Shown: piece after piece, positions 23,337 to 30,447 of the stretch
Layout of the letters: the number at the start of each line of letters is the position of its first letter
Numbering within the stretch: the first letter of the stretch is position 1
Assembly: GCA_002495065.1 (NCBI GenBank)
Contig: DADT01000035.1
Location: 14,978 to 46,554 of the forward strand
Origin: Methanoregula sp. UBA471
GTDB lineage: Archaea > Halobacteriota > Methanomicrobia > Methanomicrobiales > Methanospirillaceae
Length of the DNA stretch: 31,577 bases
Direction: 5' to 3'
The notes under the pieces: generated by a model
What the model was told of the DNA's origin: nothing
Databases searched by the model: none
What the model saw: only the letters and a program-made list of their open reading frames with translations
Program-made: the position numbers and the translations under genes

Positions 23337-24347
23337 ATGGAAACATCCCTGATTACCGATGACGTTAAACTGGGGCTTCTTATCGCCATAGTTTTTATCG
23401 TGGCAATCGTCGCATTCTGGCCCCTCATGACCGTATTTATCTGGGCGGGTGCTATTGCTGTTGCCCTGTTACCCATTCATCAACGACTGTGCAGGATTGT
23501 AAAACCTTCGGTTTCTGCCACGTTTATCACCGTATGGGTCCTCCTTCTCATCCTGCTGGTCATGTCGCTGGCAGCGTTCCTTTTAATCAATAATATTGAG
23601 CATATCGGGGATATGGCGCTTTCAATGATAACCGGATTGAAAAACACCGGCTTGTCCGGATTTTTACCGTCATTTACCGAAGCACAGCTCAGTAATTTTG
23701 ACGAAACGCTGAAAGACCTGATGGTGAAGACACTCCTGTCCTTTACGGGCAATGTCATGCAGACACTTCTTTCTATCATCATCTTCTTCCTCTCGTTATC
23801 GATGCTCCTCTTTTATGGCGAAACGATCTGGAATACCCTCTCAAACTCCTTGTCTCCGAGACTATCGGGTGCCATTAACAGGATGACAGAAATTTCTGAA
23901 AATACCATATATGCCCTGATCATCGTCCAAATCTCGGCAGCAATGATCTCGTTTGCCCTCGCACTCCCCTTCTTCTACTTTTTAGGGTATGGTGACATCC
24001 TCCTCTTCTCTTCCCTGATCGGGTTTGCGATGCTGATACCGCTTATCGGGGCACAGATCATGATTCTTATCCTTGCGCTGTATTTTTTCAGCCTTGGGGA
24101 TATCAGGGGCGTCATCGCAATGCTGTTTGTGGGATATCCCCTCCTGAGCGGATGGATCGATTTCTATTACCGGCCGGTCATGATGGGTAAACGGGTTGCG
24201 GTTCACCCGGTGATTATGATGATCGGCATTTTTGCCGGAGTGCCGTTCATGGGGTTTGTCGGCTTTATTATCGGCCCGGTGCTCATCGCTCTTGTCGTGA
24301 CCGGCGCCCAGCTACTTGCACAGGAATATTGCGACCCTGACCTGTAA
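23337..24347 (+). CDS. AI-2E-family transporter (PerM/TqsA-like permease)
   Basis: A 336-residue integral membrane protein with about seven or eight helices. The family pattern is visible: two N-terminal helices (LGLLIAIVFIVAIVAFWPLM and FIWAGAIAVALLPIHQRL), a long amphipathic central region (about 95-140), and the C-terminal GFAMLIPLIGAQI, WIDFYYRPVMMGKRVAVHP and GFVGFIIGPVLIAL blocks. Members are pumps or exporters of diverse cargo. Substrates range from autoinducer-2 to Na+/H+ exchange, so the name should not be taken as a quorum-sensing claim. A TTTATTATC element about 30 bases upstream and no Shine-Dalgarno site suggest a leaderless transcript. A T-tract follows the stop. Confidence 0.9.
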   Translation: METSLITDDVKLGLLIAIVFIVAIVAFWPLMTVFIWAGAIAVALLPIHQRLCRIVKPSVSATFITVWVLLLILLVMSLAAFLLINNIEHIGDMALSMITGLKNTGLSGFLPSFTEAQLSNFDETLKDLMVKTLLSFTGNVMQTLLSIIIFFLSLSMLLFYGETIWNTLSNSLSPRLSGAINRMTEISENTIYALIIVQISAAMISFALALPFFYFLGYGDILLFSSLIGFAMLIPLIGAQIMILILALYFFSLGDIRGVIAMLFVGYPLLSGWIDFYYRPVMMGKRVAVHPVIMMIGIFAGVPFMGFVGFIIGPVLIALVVTGAQLLAQEYCDPDL

Positions 24348-24360
24348 CTCCAGCCCTGAT

Positions 24361-24368
24361 CTTTTTTA
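24361..24368 (+). terminator. T-tract terminator after the AI-2E gene
   Basis: The run CTTTTTTA begins 14 bases after the stop codon. Archaeal transcription commonly ends at such T-tracts without a hairpin. Confidence 0.45.
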
Positions 24369-24490
24369 GTCAGTCACACTAGCAGTCTGAGATATGAGCA
24401 GGAAACCCGGGTAAATATTTTCAACAGGACAGGGTTTTTTTAACACATGTCCGTACCTGATGTATTTTTCCAGCTGACAATCATTCATCG

Positions 24491-24669
24491 GGTTTATAGT
24501 CGGCTTTGGAGAAATTTTAAACCGGCTCTGGAGAAAACCCCCATCTTATATGAGTCCGGATTCGTCAGATTATAACGGATTTCCATGGATATTACAGGGA
24601 GGATGCTGTAGTGGCGGGGGCAAAACCCCGGGAACGTTTTAATGATGAGTTCTCCAGAGCTGAATAAAC
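24491..24669. repeat. Inverted repeat flanking a GC hairpin in a gene-free stretch
   Basis: The 620-base gap 24348-24967 has no supported gene. Inside it, GGTTTAT-N6-CTTTGGAGAA (24491-24513) is matched in inverse by 24646-24669, which on the minus strand reads GGTTTATTCAGCTCTGGAGA. A second direct copy, GGCTCTGGAGAAAAC, starts at 24524, 22 bases after GGCTTTGGAGAAAT. Between the arms, at about 24614-24630, CGGGG and CCCCG can form a short stem. This may be a small mobile-element remnant or a structured transcript. The bases either side show nothing else. Confidence 0.5.
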
Positions 24670-24926
24670 CTGAACGCTCAAAAGGGTCCGGTTCGGCTCC
24701 CCACATATGCGATAATTCCTGAACAGGTAATACGTCATAATCGCTCTTGAACGCAGGGGCGGTAAAGGGGACAGGTGCGGTGCTGTTTATTTCATGACGG
24801 TAGACGAATTCTATAATGTCCGTTCATCCCTGGCTGAAAACGTTAAAACCGGATCTGTGAGTCGACACGGTTAATCGACCTGAAAATTATCGAATTTGAA
24901 AAATAAAATTTGTAACATCCGATAAG

Positions 24927-24938
24927 ATTTTTATATAG
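24927..24938 (+). promoter_or_regulatory. TATA-box promoter of the DUF883/holin-like operon
   Basis: ATTTTTATATAG is a strong TATA box in an A/T-rich stretch. The expected start is near 24960, eight or so bases before a 28-codon ORF and about 95 bases before the DUF883 gene. Confidence 0.6.
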
Positions 24939-24967
24939 AATCCCGACATATACTCGCTTGCTCTGAT

Positions 24968-25054
24968 ATGGATACAACAATTTTCAGGATGATTTCCCAG
25001 AAACATCATGAAGATCATCATATCAGGAGACTGATGAAAGGAGTTGAACAATAA
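24968..25054 (+). CDS. Candidate 28-residue His-rich leader ORF
   Basis: An ATG opens close to the predicted transcription start and is followed by 27 further sense codons before TAA, two bases before the DUF883 start. The peptide reads MDTTIFRMISQ, then KHHEDHHIRRLMKGVEQ, with four His in six residues. The AAAGGAG serving the next gene lies inside its 3' end, so translation of this ORF would be coupled to the operon. It may be a short regulatory leader or simply an open 5' leader. There is no homology evidence. Confidence 0.35.
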   Translation: MDTTIFRMISQKHHEDHHIRRLMKGVEQ

Positions 25055-25056
25055 TT

Positions 25057-25401
25057 ATGGCAGAGAATACTGTAGACAAGATGGTAAATAAGAGTGTTTC
25101 AGGAGCTGATCAAATGAAGATCCAGACCGCAGACGCACTTGAACAGGCTGCGCGGAAGCTGCGAAGTGCGGACATAGCAACGCATGGGGATGAAGTCAAG
25201 CATGTTCTCCATGATGCCGAGGCACGGATCCACCAGTTCAAGGAAGAAGTTGGTGTGAAATACCAGGAAATGGAAGCCGAATACCACAAGAAAGTAGAAC
25301 CGGTCGAGACTATCATCAGCGATCACCCCATTCCTGCAGTGATGGTGGCGCTGGGTGTTGGATTTCTCTTCGGTATGTTGATCAGCAAATCCCACGATTG
25401 A
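25057..25401 (+). CDS. DUF883 (ElaB/YqjD-like) membrane-anchored protein
   Basis: A 114-residue protein with a long charged amphipathic helical region (about 1-88, for example ALEQAARKLRSADI and KHVLHDAEARIHQFKEEVG) and one C-terminal membrane helix (AVMVALGVGFLFGMLIS) of the GxxxG-containing kind seen in YqjD and ElaB. In E. coli these proteins sit in the inner membrane and bind ribosomes in stationary phase. Whether the archaeal relative does so is unknown. It precedes a holin-like and a third small membrane protein, the same order as yqjD-yqjE-yqjK, which supports the assignment. AAAGGAG lies 13 bases before the ATG. Confidence 0.8.
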   Translation: MAENTVDKMVNKSVSGADQMKIQTADALEQAARKLRSADIATHGDEVKHVLHDAEARIHQFKEEVGVKYQEMEAEYHKKVEPVETIISDHPIPAVMVALGVGFLFGMLISKSHD

Positions 25402-25412
25402 AGAGGGGTCGT

Positions 25413-25787
25413 ATGGAAGAAACGGCCTTCGATGAGGAATCGTCGATAGAATCGGAATTCGCCGCTACGATTAAGTATATTGATCTCTACCTCCGCCAGA
25501 AGACGGACCTGTTCCTCCAGAACTATGTATTCGAGCCATTTGATATTCTTGCAAAGAAGCTCATGTACCTGTCAGTTCTGGTCACCCTGCTGGTAGCAGG
25601 TACCCTGGTCCTGCTGGCGGGAGTGATCCTTCTCATAGCAACAGCGGTACCCCTCTGGGCGGCCCTGCTGATCACGGGAGTTTTGATCTTTTTCGTGGGA
25701 GGTATAATCGCGTATGTGATCTTCTCAGAGGAGATCGTTCTGCAGACCCCAACGGCGACGGAGATGATGGACCGTGGAAAGACGTAG
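25413..25787 (+). CDS. Phage-holin-superfamily (YqjE/DUF1469-like) membrane protein
   Basis: A 124-residue protein with an acidic N-terminus, an amphipathic helix (FAATIKYIDLYLRQKTDLFL) and two membrane helices (about 55-80 and 84-106, LVTLLVAGTLVLLAGVILLI and LWAALLITGVLIFFVGGIIA). This pattern fits the putative actinobacterial holin-X/YqjE group, which are not true phage holins. The start at 25413 is preferred to TTG at 25398 because GAGGGGT is just upstream. It lies 11 bases after the DUF883 gene and overlaps the next gene by 14 bases, so all three are one operon acting at the cytoplasmic membrane. Confidence 0.78.
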   Translation: MEETAFDEESSIESEFAATIKYIDLYLRQKTDLFLQNYVFEPFDILAKKLMYLSVLVTLLVAGTLVLLAGVILLIATAVPLWAALLITGVLIFFVGGIIAYVIFSEEIVLQTPTATEMMDRGKT

Positions 25788-26139
25788 GCAGATAACCGAA
25801 GAAGATATCCTCATGACCGAGGCGATGATCGCCAGGTCTTACGGGCGAGTGAAGCGGTCAGTTATGCAGGCACCATCCCGGGCTTTCAGCTCTGCAGGTG
25901 AAACGGTCAGGAAGCACCCGTTTGCAACAGCAGCTGCAGCGGTCGGGGCCGGCATAGCCCTTTTTGGGCTTTTCAGGCTGATGACACGGCAGGGTGCTGA
26001 TGCCGGCAGCAGGGAGCGGGGATCCCGCCCGGACATGACACGGGAAATTCTGTCAATGATCATCCCTCTGGCCGCACCTTATGTAACCGGATATCTTAAG
26101 GACTATATGGCAAAGGTTTTTTCCGGGGAACGGGATTAA
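25774..26139 (+). CDS. Small membrane-associated protein, third gene of the YqjDE-like operon
   Basis: A 121-residue basic protein. A polar N-terminus (ITEEDILMTEAMIARSYGRV) is followed by RKHPFATAAAAVGAGIALFG, a short hydrophobic segment (about 52-69) of the kind found at the end of DUF883/YqjD proteins. A C-terminal amphipathic part has MIIPLAAPYVTGYLKDYM. The start is GTG at 25774, supported by GGAGATGAT just upstream and a 14-base overlap with the holin-like gene. An ATG at 25813 is an alternative. By position it corresponds to YqjK in enterobacteria, but sequence similarity is not evident. Likely a membrane or envelope-stress role (inference). Confidence 0.7.
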   Translation: MERRRQITEEDILMTEAMIARSYGRVKRSVMQAPSRAFSSAGETVRKHPFATAAAAVGAGIALFGLFRLMTRQGADAGSRERGSRPDMTREILSMIIPLAAPYVTGYLKDYMAKVFSGERD

Positions 26140-26601
26140 TCAGCAAAAAATTATTTTTTTGATGCCGGGGACTTCTGTACCCCACAATGCATTTTCATAC
26201 TGCTGTGTTGTCTTTTGTGCCACGGGTGCAGAAAAATTCGTGTTTCAATCCTGTTTCCGGTGCAACAGGAAAGGTGCTGCACATGCAGCTTCTTTCGAAA
26301 TCGATACAAAGAAATCCCCTTCCTTCTGGTAAAACAGTAAAACCATGCGTGGTTGCTGTTCGCACTGGTATTGTGGTTCTGGCAAACCGGGCAGATGCAC
26401 ATATCCGGTACTTCGCTATTCTCTGCACCTGTTCAAGTGGGCGGCGTCGTACTGATTTCCGCGTACTTCGTGTCAAAGGTATTCATTCTTGCATACAATT
26501 GCCATGTATCAGCATATGTGAGGGAGAATTGCTCCAGGGAAAATTTTTCCGTGTTATCGGGATTACAGGTATTTGAATGATTAATCAAAAAATAAAAAGG
26601 A
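26140..26601. other. Convergent gap without a supported gene; T-tracts at both ends
   Basis: TTATTTTTTT at 26151-26160 ends the plus-strand operon. An A-rich run at 26583-26600 (minus-strand T-tract) ends the Rieske transcript, just past its stop. In between, two weak overlapping ORFs exist. One minus-strand ORF (26151-26402) starts MCICPVCQNHN, like a zinc ribbon, and then loses any resemblance, so it may be a decayed gene. This is the only convergent junction in the window without an R1 repeat. Confidence 0.45.
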
Positions 26602-26907
26602 TTAGATATCAATGAAAAGTTCACCATTCTCAACGGTAACAGTATAGGCGGGTTCCGGCCTCTTTGCCGGACCTCTCACCACCTGACCGGTCCTGACATT
26701 GAACATTGATCCGTGGCAGGGGCAGCGGATCGTGTCACCATCCATCATACCGCTTGATAACCTGCACCCCATATGCGTACACTTATTGCCGATTGCGGTG
26801 TAGGTTTTGCCCAGGTTAACGACGAGGATCTCTTTTCCGTCTACCTCAAATTTTTTTACCGGCTCAAATTCCAGGTCTTTTACCAGGCCGATCCTTTTTA
26901 CCGTCAC
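26602..26907 (-). CDS. Rieske [2Fe-2S] ferredoxin-like protein
   Basis: A 101-residue single-domain Rieske protein, a soluble electron carrier or a small subunit. Cluster ligands are Cys43 and His45 in CTHMGC, and Cys62 and His65 in CPCHGSMF. Cys48 and Cys64 are placed as the disulfide pair of high-potential Rieske proteins. No signal peptide is present, so it is cytoplasmic. The start is taken as GTG at 26907, with GTGAGGG spaced 6 bases upstream. TTG at 26913 would leave no spacing. The gene begins 14 bases after the duplicated lipoprotein and is probably cotranscribed with it, an odd pairing of a cytoplasmic redox protein with an extracellular one. No dioxygenase subunit is nearby. Confidence 0.85.
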   Translation of the reverse strand: MTVKRIGLVKDLEFEPVKKFEVDGKEILVVNLGKTYTAIGNKCTHMGCRLSSGMMDGDTIRCPCHGSMFNVRTGQVVRGPAKRPEPAYTVTVENGELFIDI

Positions 26908-26921
26908 TACCAACCCTCACT

Positions 26922-28163
26922 TTAGAATTTTGTGGGGAATTGTTTCACGATACCGTCCGATAATGCATCCGACATCGTCAGGATATGGGCATATACGGCA
27001 TCATATGCCTGCACATCAGCGGTGTAATTCTTCGTATAGCGTGCCACCAGCTCGGTCTTTGTCGTTGACAGGTGCATGTACATAAGATCTTTTAACACCG
27101 GCAGCGGCCAGTTGGGATTGGCACCGGCGAGGAATGCTGAAATGTCATCCGCATTCTTGGTCCACATCGCCTCGTCGATAGCCTGTTGTGAGGCATTTTT
27201 AGCCTTGACGTCATTGATGATGTTGACAGCGGTGTAGATATGGGTCTTCAACAGCGATGTCAGCTGTGTTCCGGCTGCATCTCCGTAGAGAGGCTTGACA
27301 GCATTGCCGATATCATCCTGGTTTTTCAGGAGGCGGGTTGCTGCAGCACCGGTAGCAGGTGAATCGTTCAGGGATTCGATAAGGTACAGGCGTGTCCAGA
27401 GCGTATGATCTGTCCAGAGCTGGCGCATGGCATTACGCAGGTCGATCTCTTTCTGGCTGAAGACTTTCGGACCGGCAAATTTCTCCGGGTACTGTTTGAT
27501 GATACCACCGGAGATCGCGTCCGACATCGTCAGGATATGCGCATATACCGCATCCCATGCCTGTACGTCAGCCGTGTAATCTTTCGAGTAGCGTGCCACC
27601 AGTTCGGTCTTTGTCGTTGACAGGTGCATATGCATGAGGTCCTTTACATCCTGCGTCCGCCAGTTTGGATTGGCGCCCGAAAGGAATGCAGAGATCTCAT
27701 CGGCGTTTTTTGTCCAGTTCGCTTCATCAGCGGCCTGCGCAGTGGCGTTTTTTGCCTTGACATCATTGATAATGGCAACGGCGATCAGGATATGCTCCTT
27801 TAACAGCGCTGTCAGTTGTGTGCCGGCAGCATCCCCATAATAAGGCTTGATTGCATTCCCGATATCCTCCTGATTTTTCAGGAGGCGGGTGGCAGCAGCG
27901 CTGGCACCGGATGAGTTGTCAAGGGATTCGATGATGTATATCCGCGTCCAGACTGCATGATCTGTCCAGAGTACCCGCCACTGCATCATCGAATCTGCCT
28001 CGGCCTGCGAGTACATTTTTGGCGAAGCGGTCGGTTGCACAGTCACCGTTGGTGTCGGTGTAGGTGTGGGTGTCGGCGTCGGCTGCTGGCTGACGCACCC
28101 ACTCAATATCACCATCAGGGTCAGGGATAACCCCAGAAGTACCAAAATCCATTTTTTGTCCAT
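26922..28163 (-). CDS. Lipoprotein with two tandem helical domains, unknown function
   Basis: A 413-residue protein. A lipoprotein signal ends VILSGC (Cys23), followed by a TPTPTP linker. Two domains of about 175 residues (about 50-228 and 233-413) are very similar throughout. Each has LWTDHxxWTR, RLLKNQxDIGNA, KPxYGDAAGTQLT, INDVKAKNA, MWTKNAD or NWTKNAD, FLxGANPNW, LMxMHLSTTKTELVARY, and YDAVYAHILTMSDA or WDAVYAHILTMSDA. Single-domain relatives occur in bacteria, often with misleading names. The conserved Asp-His, Glu and His residues could bind metal, but nothing proves it. An AGGAGAGTGAT site is just upstream. The tandem duplication is visible at DNA level too, so it is fairly recent. It is divergent from the second duplicated lipoprotein. 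Confidence 0.8.
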   Translation of the reverse strand: MDKKWILVLLGLSLTLMVILSGCVSQQPTPTPTPTPTPTVTVQPTASPKMYSQAEADSMMQWRVLWTDHAVWTRIYIIESLDNSSGASAAATRLLKNQEDIGNAIKPYYGDAAGTQLTALLKEHILIAVAIINDVKAKNATAQAADEANWTKNADEISAFLSGANPNWRTQDVKDLMHMHLSTTKTELVARYSKDYTADVQAWDAVYAHILTMSDAISGGIIKQYPEKFAGPKVFSQKEIDLRNAMRQLWTDHTLWTRLYLIESLNDSPATGAAATRLLKNQDDIGNAVKPLYGDAAGTQLTSLLKTHIYTAVNIINDVKAKNASQQAIDEAMWTKNADDISAFLAGANPNWPLPVLKDLMYMHLSTTKTELVARYTKNYTADVQAYDAVYAHILTMSDALSDGIVKQFPTKF

Positions 28164-28471
28164 AAATCACTCTCCTCTTGTAAGAGAATGTATGAAAAAT
28201 ATCGATGGCTCTTTAAAAAGATAATTATTAATTTCAGTTTATGATTCAAAAACTGTAAGATATCTTTTTGATTGAATTCTACCCGACTTTGTCCTGCTGA
28301 TTAAAAAAATGCATGATAATCCGGATTTTCATACCTTACATGAGGTGTTCATGGTTCAGTGCACCAGGAAGAAAAGCCGGTACTCCGGTAACGTTTTACT
28401 ATTTGAAAACTGGGAAAAGAGTTATCATACCCGCAGGAATATGTGCACACTACCTGCAAAGGTGATTCTGA
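28164..28471. promoter_or_regulatory. Divergent promoter region of two lipoprotein genes
   Basis: This 308-base A/T-rich gap separates the two start codons. It has good Shine-Dalgarno sites at both ends: AGGAGAGTGAT next to 28163 on the minus strand, and AAAGGTGAT at 28458-28466 on the plus strand. A/T-rich stretches near 28205-28240 could hold the TATA boxes. No gene is supported inside. Confidence 0.5.
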
Positions 28472-29353
28472 ATGAAAAAAACAACTCTTCTTATCCTGTG
28501 TCTTGCAGCGATCTCCGTGCTCCTCATCGCAGGATGTACGCAGACACCGGTCCCGCAGCCGACACCGACAGCAACAACCACAGTGCCGGCCACCCCGGCT
28601 CCTGACACCGTGAAAACTGCCGACACAACCCTCGGAAAAATACTGGTGGATGCCGATGGGATGACCCTGTATTACTTCGCAAATGATATTCCCGCCAGTG
28701 GAGCAAGCACCTGTTATGGGCAATGTGAGGTTGCCTGGCCGATCTTCTCGGTGGATACTGTCACCGTTTCATCCCCGCTTCTTGCCTCAGACTTTTCCTC
28801 CATCACCCGTACCGACGGAACGAAGCAGACAACATACCGTGGCTGGCCACTCTACTACTGGCAGGCAGATACAAAACCGGGGGATGTGAGCGGTGAAAAC
28901 GTAAACAAGATCTGGTTCGTCGTCAAGCCGGATGAAAAAGTGATGATTGCTAACCGGGGGACGACAGGGTTGTTCCTCACCGACACGTTGGGAAAAACAC
29001 TTTATTACTTTACCTCGGATACGTCGGGTTCAAGTGCCTGTACCAATGCCTGTCTCGCACGATGGCCAGCCTTTAATGCTGACACGATCAGCGCACCTTC
29101 CGTGCTGAGACCCGCAGATTTCACGAAAGTAACACGGGCTGACGGGGTAAAACAGACCGCCTACATGAACAGGCCTCTCTATTACTTCGTCAATGATACA
29201 AAGCCGGGAGATATCCTGGGACAGGGGTTCAACAACGTATGGTACGTCGCCAATATCTCCGGTAGTGTTCCTGTCGTTACAACCGTCCCGACTACCGTAA
29301 GGACAACGAGCCCCGCTTCCAATGGTGGCGGAGGTGGCGGCGGGGGTTACTAG
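28472..29353 (+). CDS. Lipoprotein with two tandem Lipoprotein_15 repeats
   Basis: A 293-residue protein. The signal ends LIAGC (Cys22) and is followed by a Pro/Thr-rich linker. Two copies of the secreted repeat of unknown function (Lipoprotein_15 type) follow, at about 48-150 and 160-262. Each has LGKxL, T-L-Y-Y-F, a C-x3-C-x3-W/x motif (CYGQCEVAW and CTNACLARW), TRxDGxKQT, a short aromatic PLYYW or PLYYF, and a final KPGD and VWYVA or IWFVV. The C-terminus is an unusual Gly run, eight in a row before a final Tyr. Related proteins sit on outer surfaces, and the Cys pair suggests disulfides or metal. AAAGGTGAT precedes the ATG. Confidence 0.88.
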   Translation: MKKTTLLILCLAAISVLLIAGCTQTPVPQPTPTATTTVPATPAPDTVKTADTTLGKILVDADGMTLYYFANDIPASGASTCYGQCEVAWPIFSVDTVTVSSPLLASDFSSITRTDGTKQTTYRGWPLYYWQADTKPGDVSGENVNKIWFVVKPDEKVMIANRGTTGLFLTDTLGKTLYYFTSDTSGSSACTNACLARWPAFNADTISAPSVLRPADFTKVTRADGVKQTAYMNRPLYYFVNDTKPGDILGQGFNNVWYVANISGSVPVVTTVPTTVRTTSPASNGGGGGGGGY

Positions 29354-29445
29354 AGTACCCCCTTTCTCACTTTTTGATTAGTTAAGTTCCAGTAACTGAA
29401 AAATCTCATTTTTTATAACAAGCAGCATTCATCAATCAGACGCTT

Positions 29446-29650
29446 TTGGGGACTCGCCATTGGCTCGTCCCCGCCGCTGTGGCGTCCCTGGCTTTGTGAT
29501 AACTATTCAGAAGTAATCCAGGAAGCGATCGTTAAACCCCAGGCAAGAACTACGGGAGTTATCCTAAGCGCAGGGGTGGGTCAAGGCAGGGGACAGGCAC
29601 TGTCCCCTCATTGAGGGTTAACCGGTTTTTCAGATTTTGGGAGAATTGAA
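29446..29650 (-). repeat. R3 repeat, copy 2, inverted
   Basis: The minus strand matches 15893-16097 block by block: CTGAAAAACCGG, a perfect hairpin GGGGACAG-TGC-CTGTCCCC, CCTTGACC, AACTCCCGTAGTTCTT, TTATCACAAA, CCACAGCGGCGGGGACGA and GAGTCCCCA. It lies in the convergent gap between the Lipoprotein_15 and korB genes, beside R1 copy D and R2 copy 2. The stretch 29651-29835 shows nothing recognisable. Confidence 0.8.
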
Positions 29651-29835
29651 GTTTTTATGCTGAATCCGGAAGCATCATTTGGGTAATTACTACCTTGTTA
29701 ACAGCATGCTATTCTGATGGTTGGATGGCACTTTGCCCTTTTTTTCACCCCGAGGATTTTTCTGAGTCACTCCTGATGGCATAGGACAGAGTTACCGGTC
29801 TCCCTATCCCCGGCATCATGAAAAAGTGCTCTGGA

Positions 29836-30082
29836 GAAACGGGCATGAACATGAGTTCGCACCCGAACCATGAAAATGATTAAACCATGCAATTTTGGAA
29901 GGGACCGTCTCAGGGCCTCTCCGAGTCACTGCGGGGCAGTGCGGTGTTTTGCAAATATACCTGCAGACACCGATTTGCCATGGGGGCGCCCCGTCGGGGG
30001 GCGGCGGGGTTCATCGCAAATAATTTAGATGTATAAACATTCTATTACGCACATCAGTCTGGTTCATTTTTCATAGGAAATC
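29836..30082 (+). repeat. R1 repeat, copy D
   Basis: Landmarks are GAAACGGGCATGAACATGAG, TTCGCACCCGAACCATG, GGGCCTCTCCGAGTCAC (hairpin partly broken), GGGGCAGTGCGGTGTTT, GGGGGCGCCCCGTCGGGG, GCGGCGGGGTTCATCGC and TTTTTCATAGGAAATC. The left half of the GC core (TTGCCAT) has lost the pairing seen in the other copies. R2 copy 2 follows after 11 bases. Confidence 0.82.
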
Positions 30083-30093
30083 TTTTTTTTTAC

Positions 30094-30436
30094 AGAGTGA
30101 TCTCGCCGAAGAATAAGTCGGATGTTATCGTCCGGGAGGGCTGTTTTCATCGTAAAAAACCCTATGGAAATTCTGGTATACCGGAGCATGCTATGAGCCT
30201 GGTTGTACCTTATTTCCCCCGCCCCCAGGATTTTAGAGGTCATAATTCGGAAAAATGCGGAAACGGACGGGAATTACTCAACAATGCCAGACGGGAACAG
30301 ATGAGCCGGATATAGTAAGGTTACAAAGACCGAAAGCATGAGGGGATGTGGTTTGGGACGCGGCGGTACCGGCAGGGAGATGTCCTCACCAAAAGAACCT
30401 CAGGGACAATGAAGAAGAAATCTACAGAGAAGAGAA
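30094..30436 (+). repeat. R2 repeat, copy 2
   Basis: It aligns along its length with 7087-7430. It ends only 11 bases before the korB stop codon, so it may carry or disturb the korB terminator. The short ORFs within it are not conserved as protein between the two copies. Confidence 0.8.
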
Positions 30437-30447
30437 AAGGAAATTGT

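Noticed and set aside
25413..25787. Prophage, suggested by the holin-superfamily protein
   Set aside because: No other phage genes are nearby, and the gene order fits the cellular yqjD-yqjE-yqjK operon.
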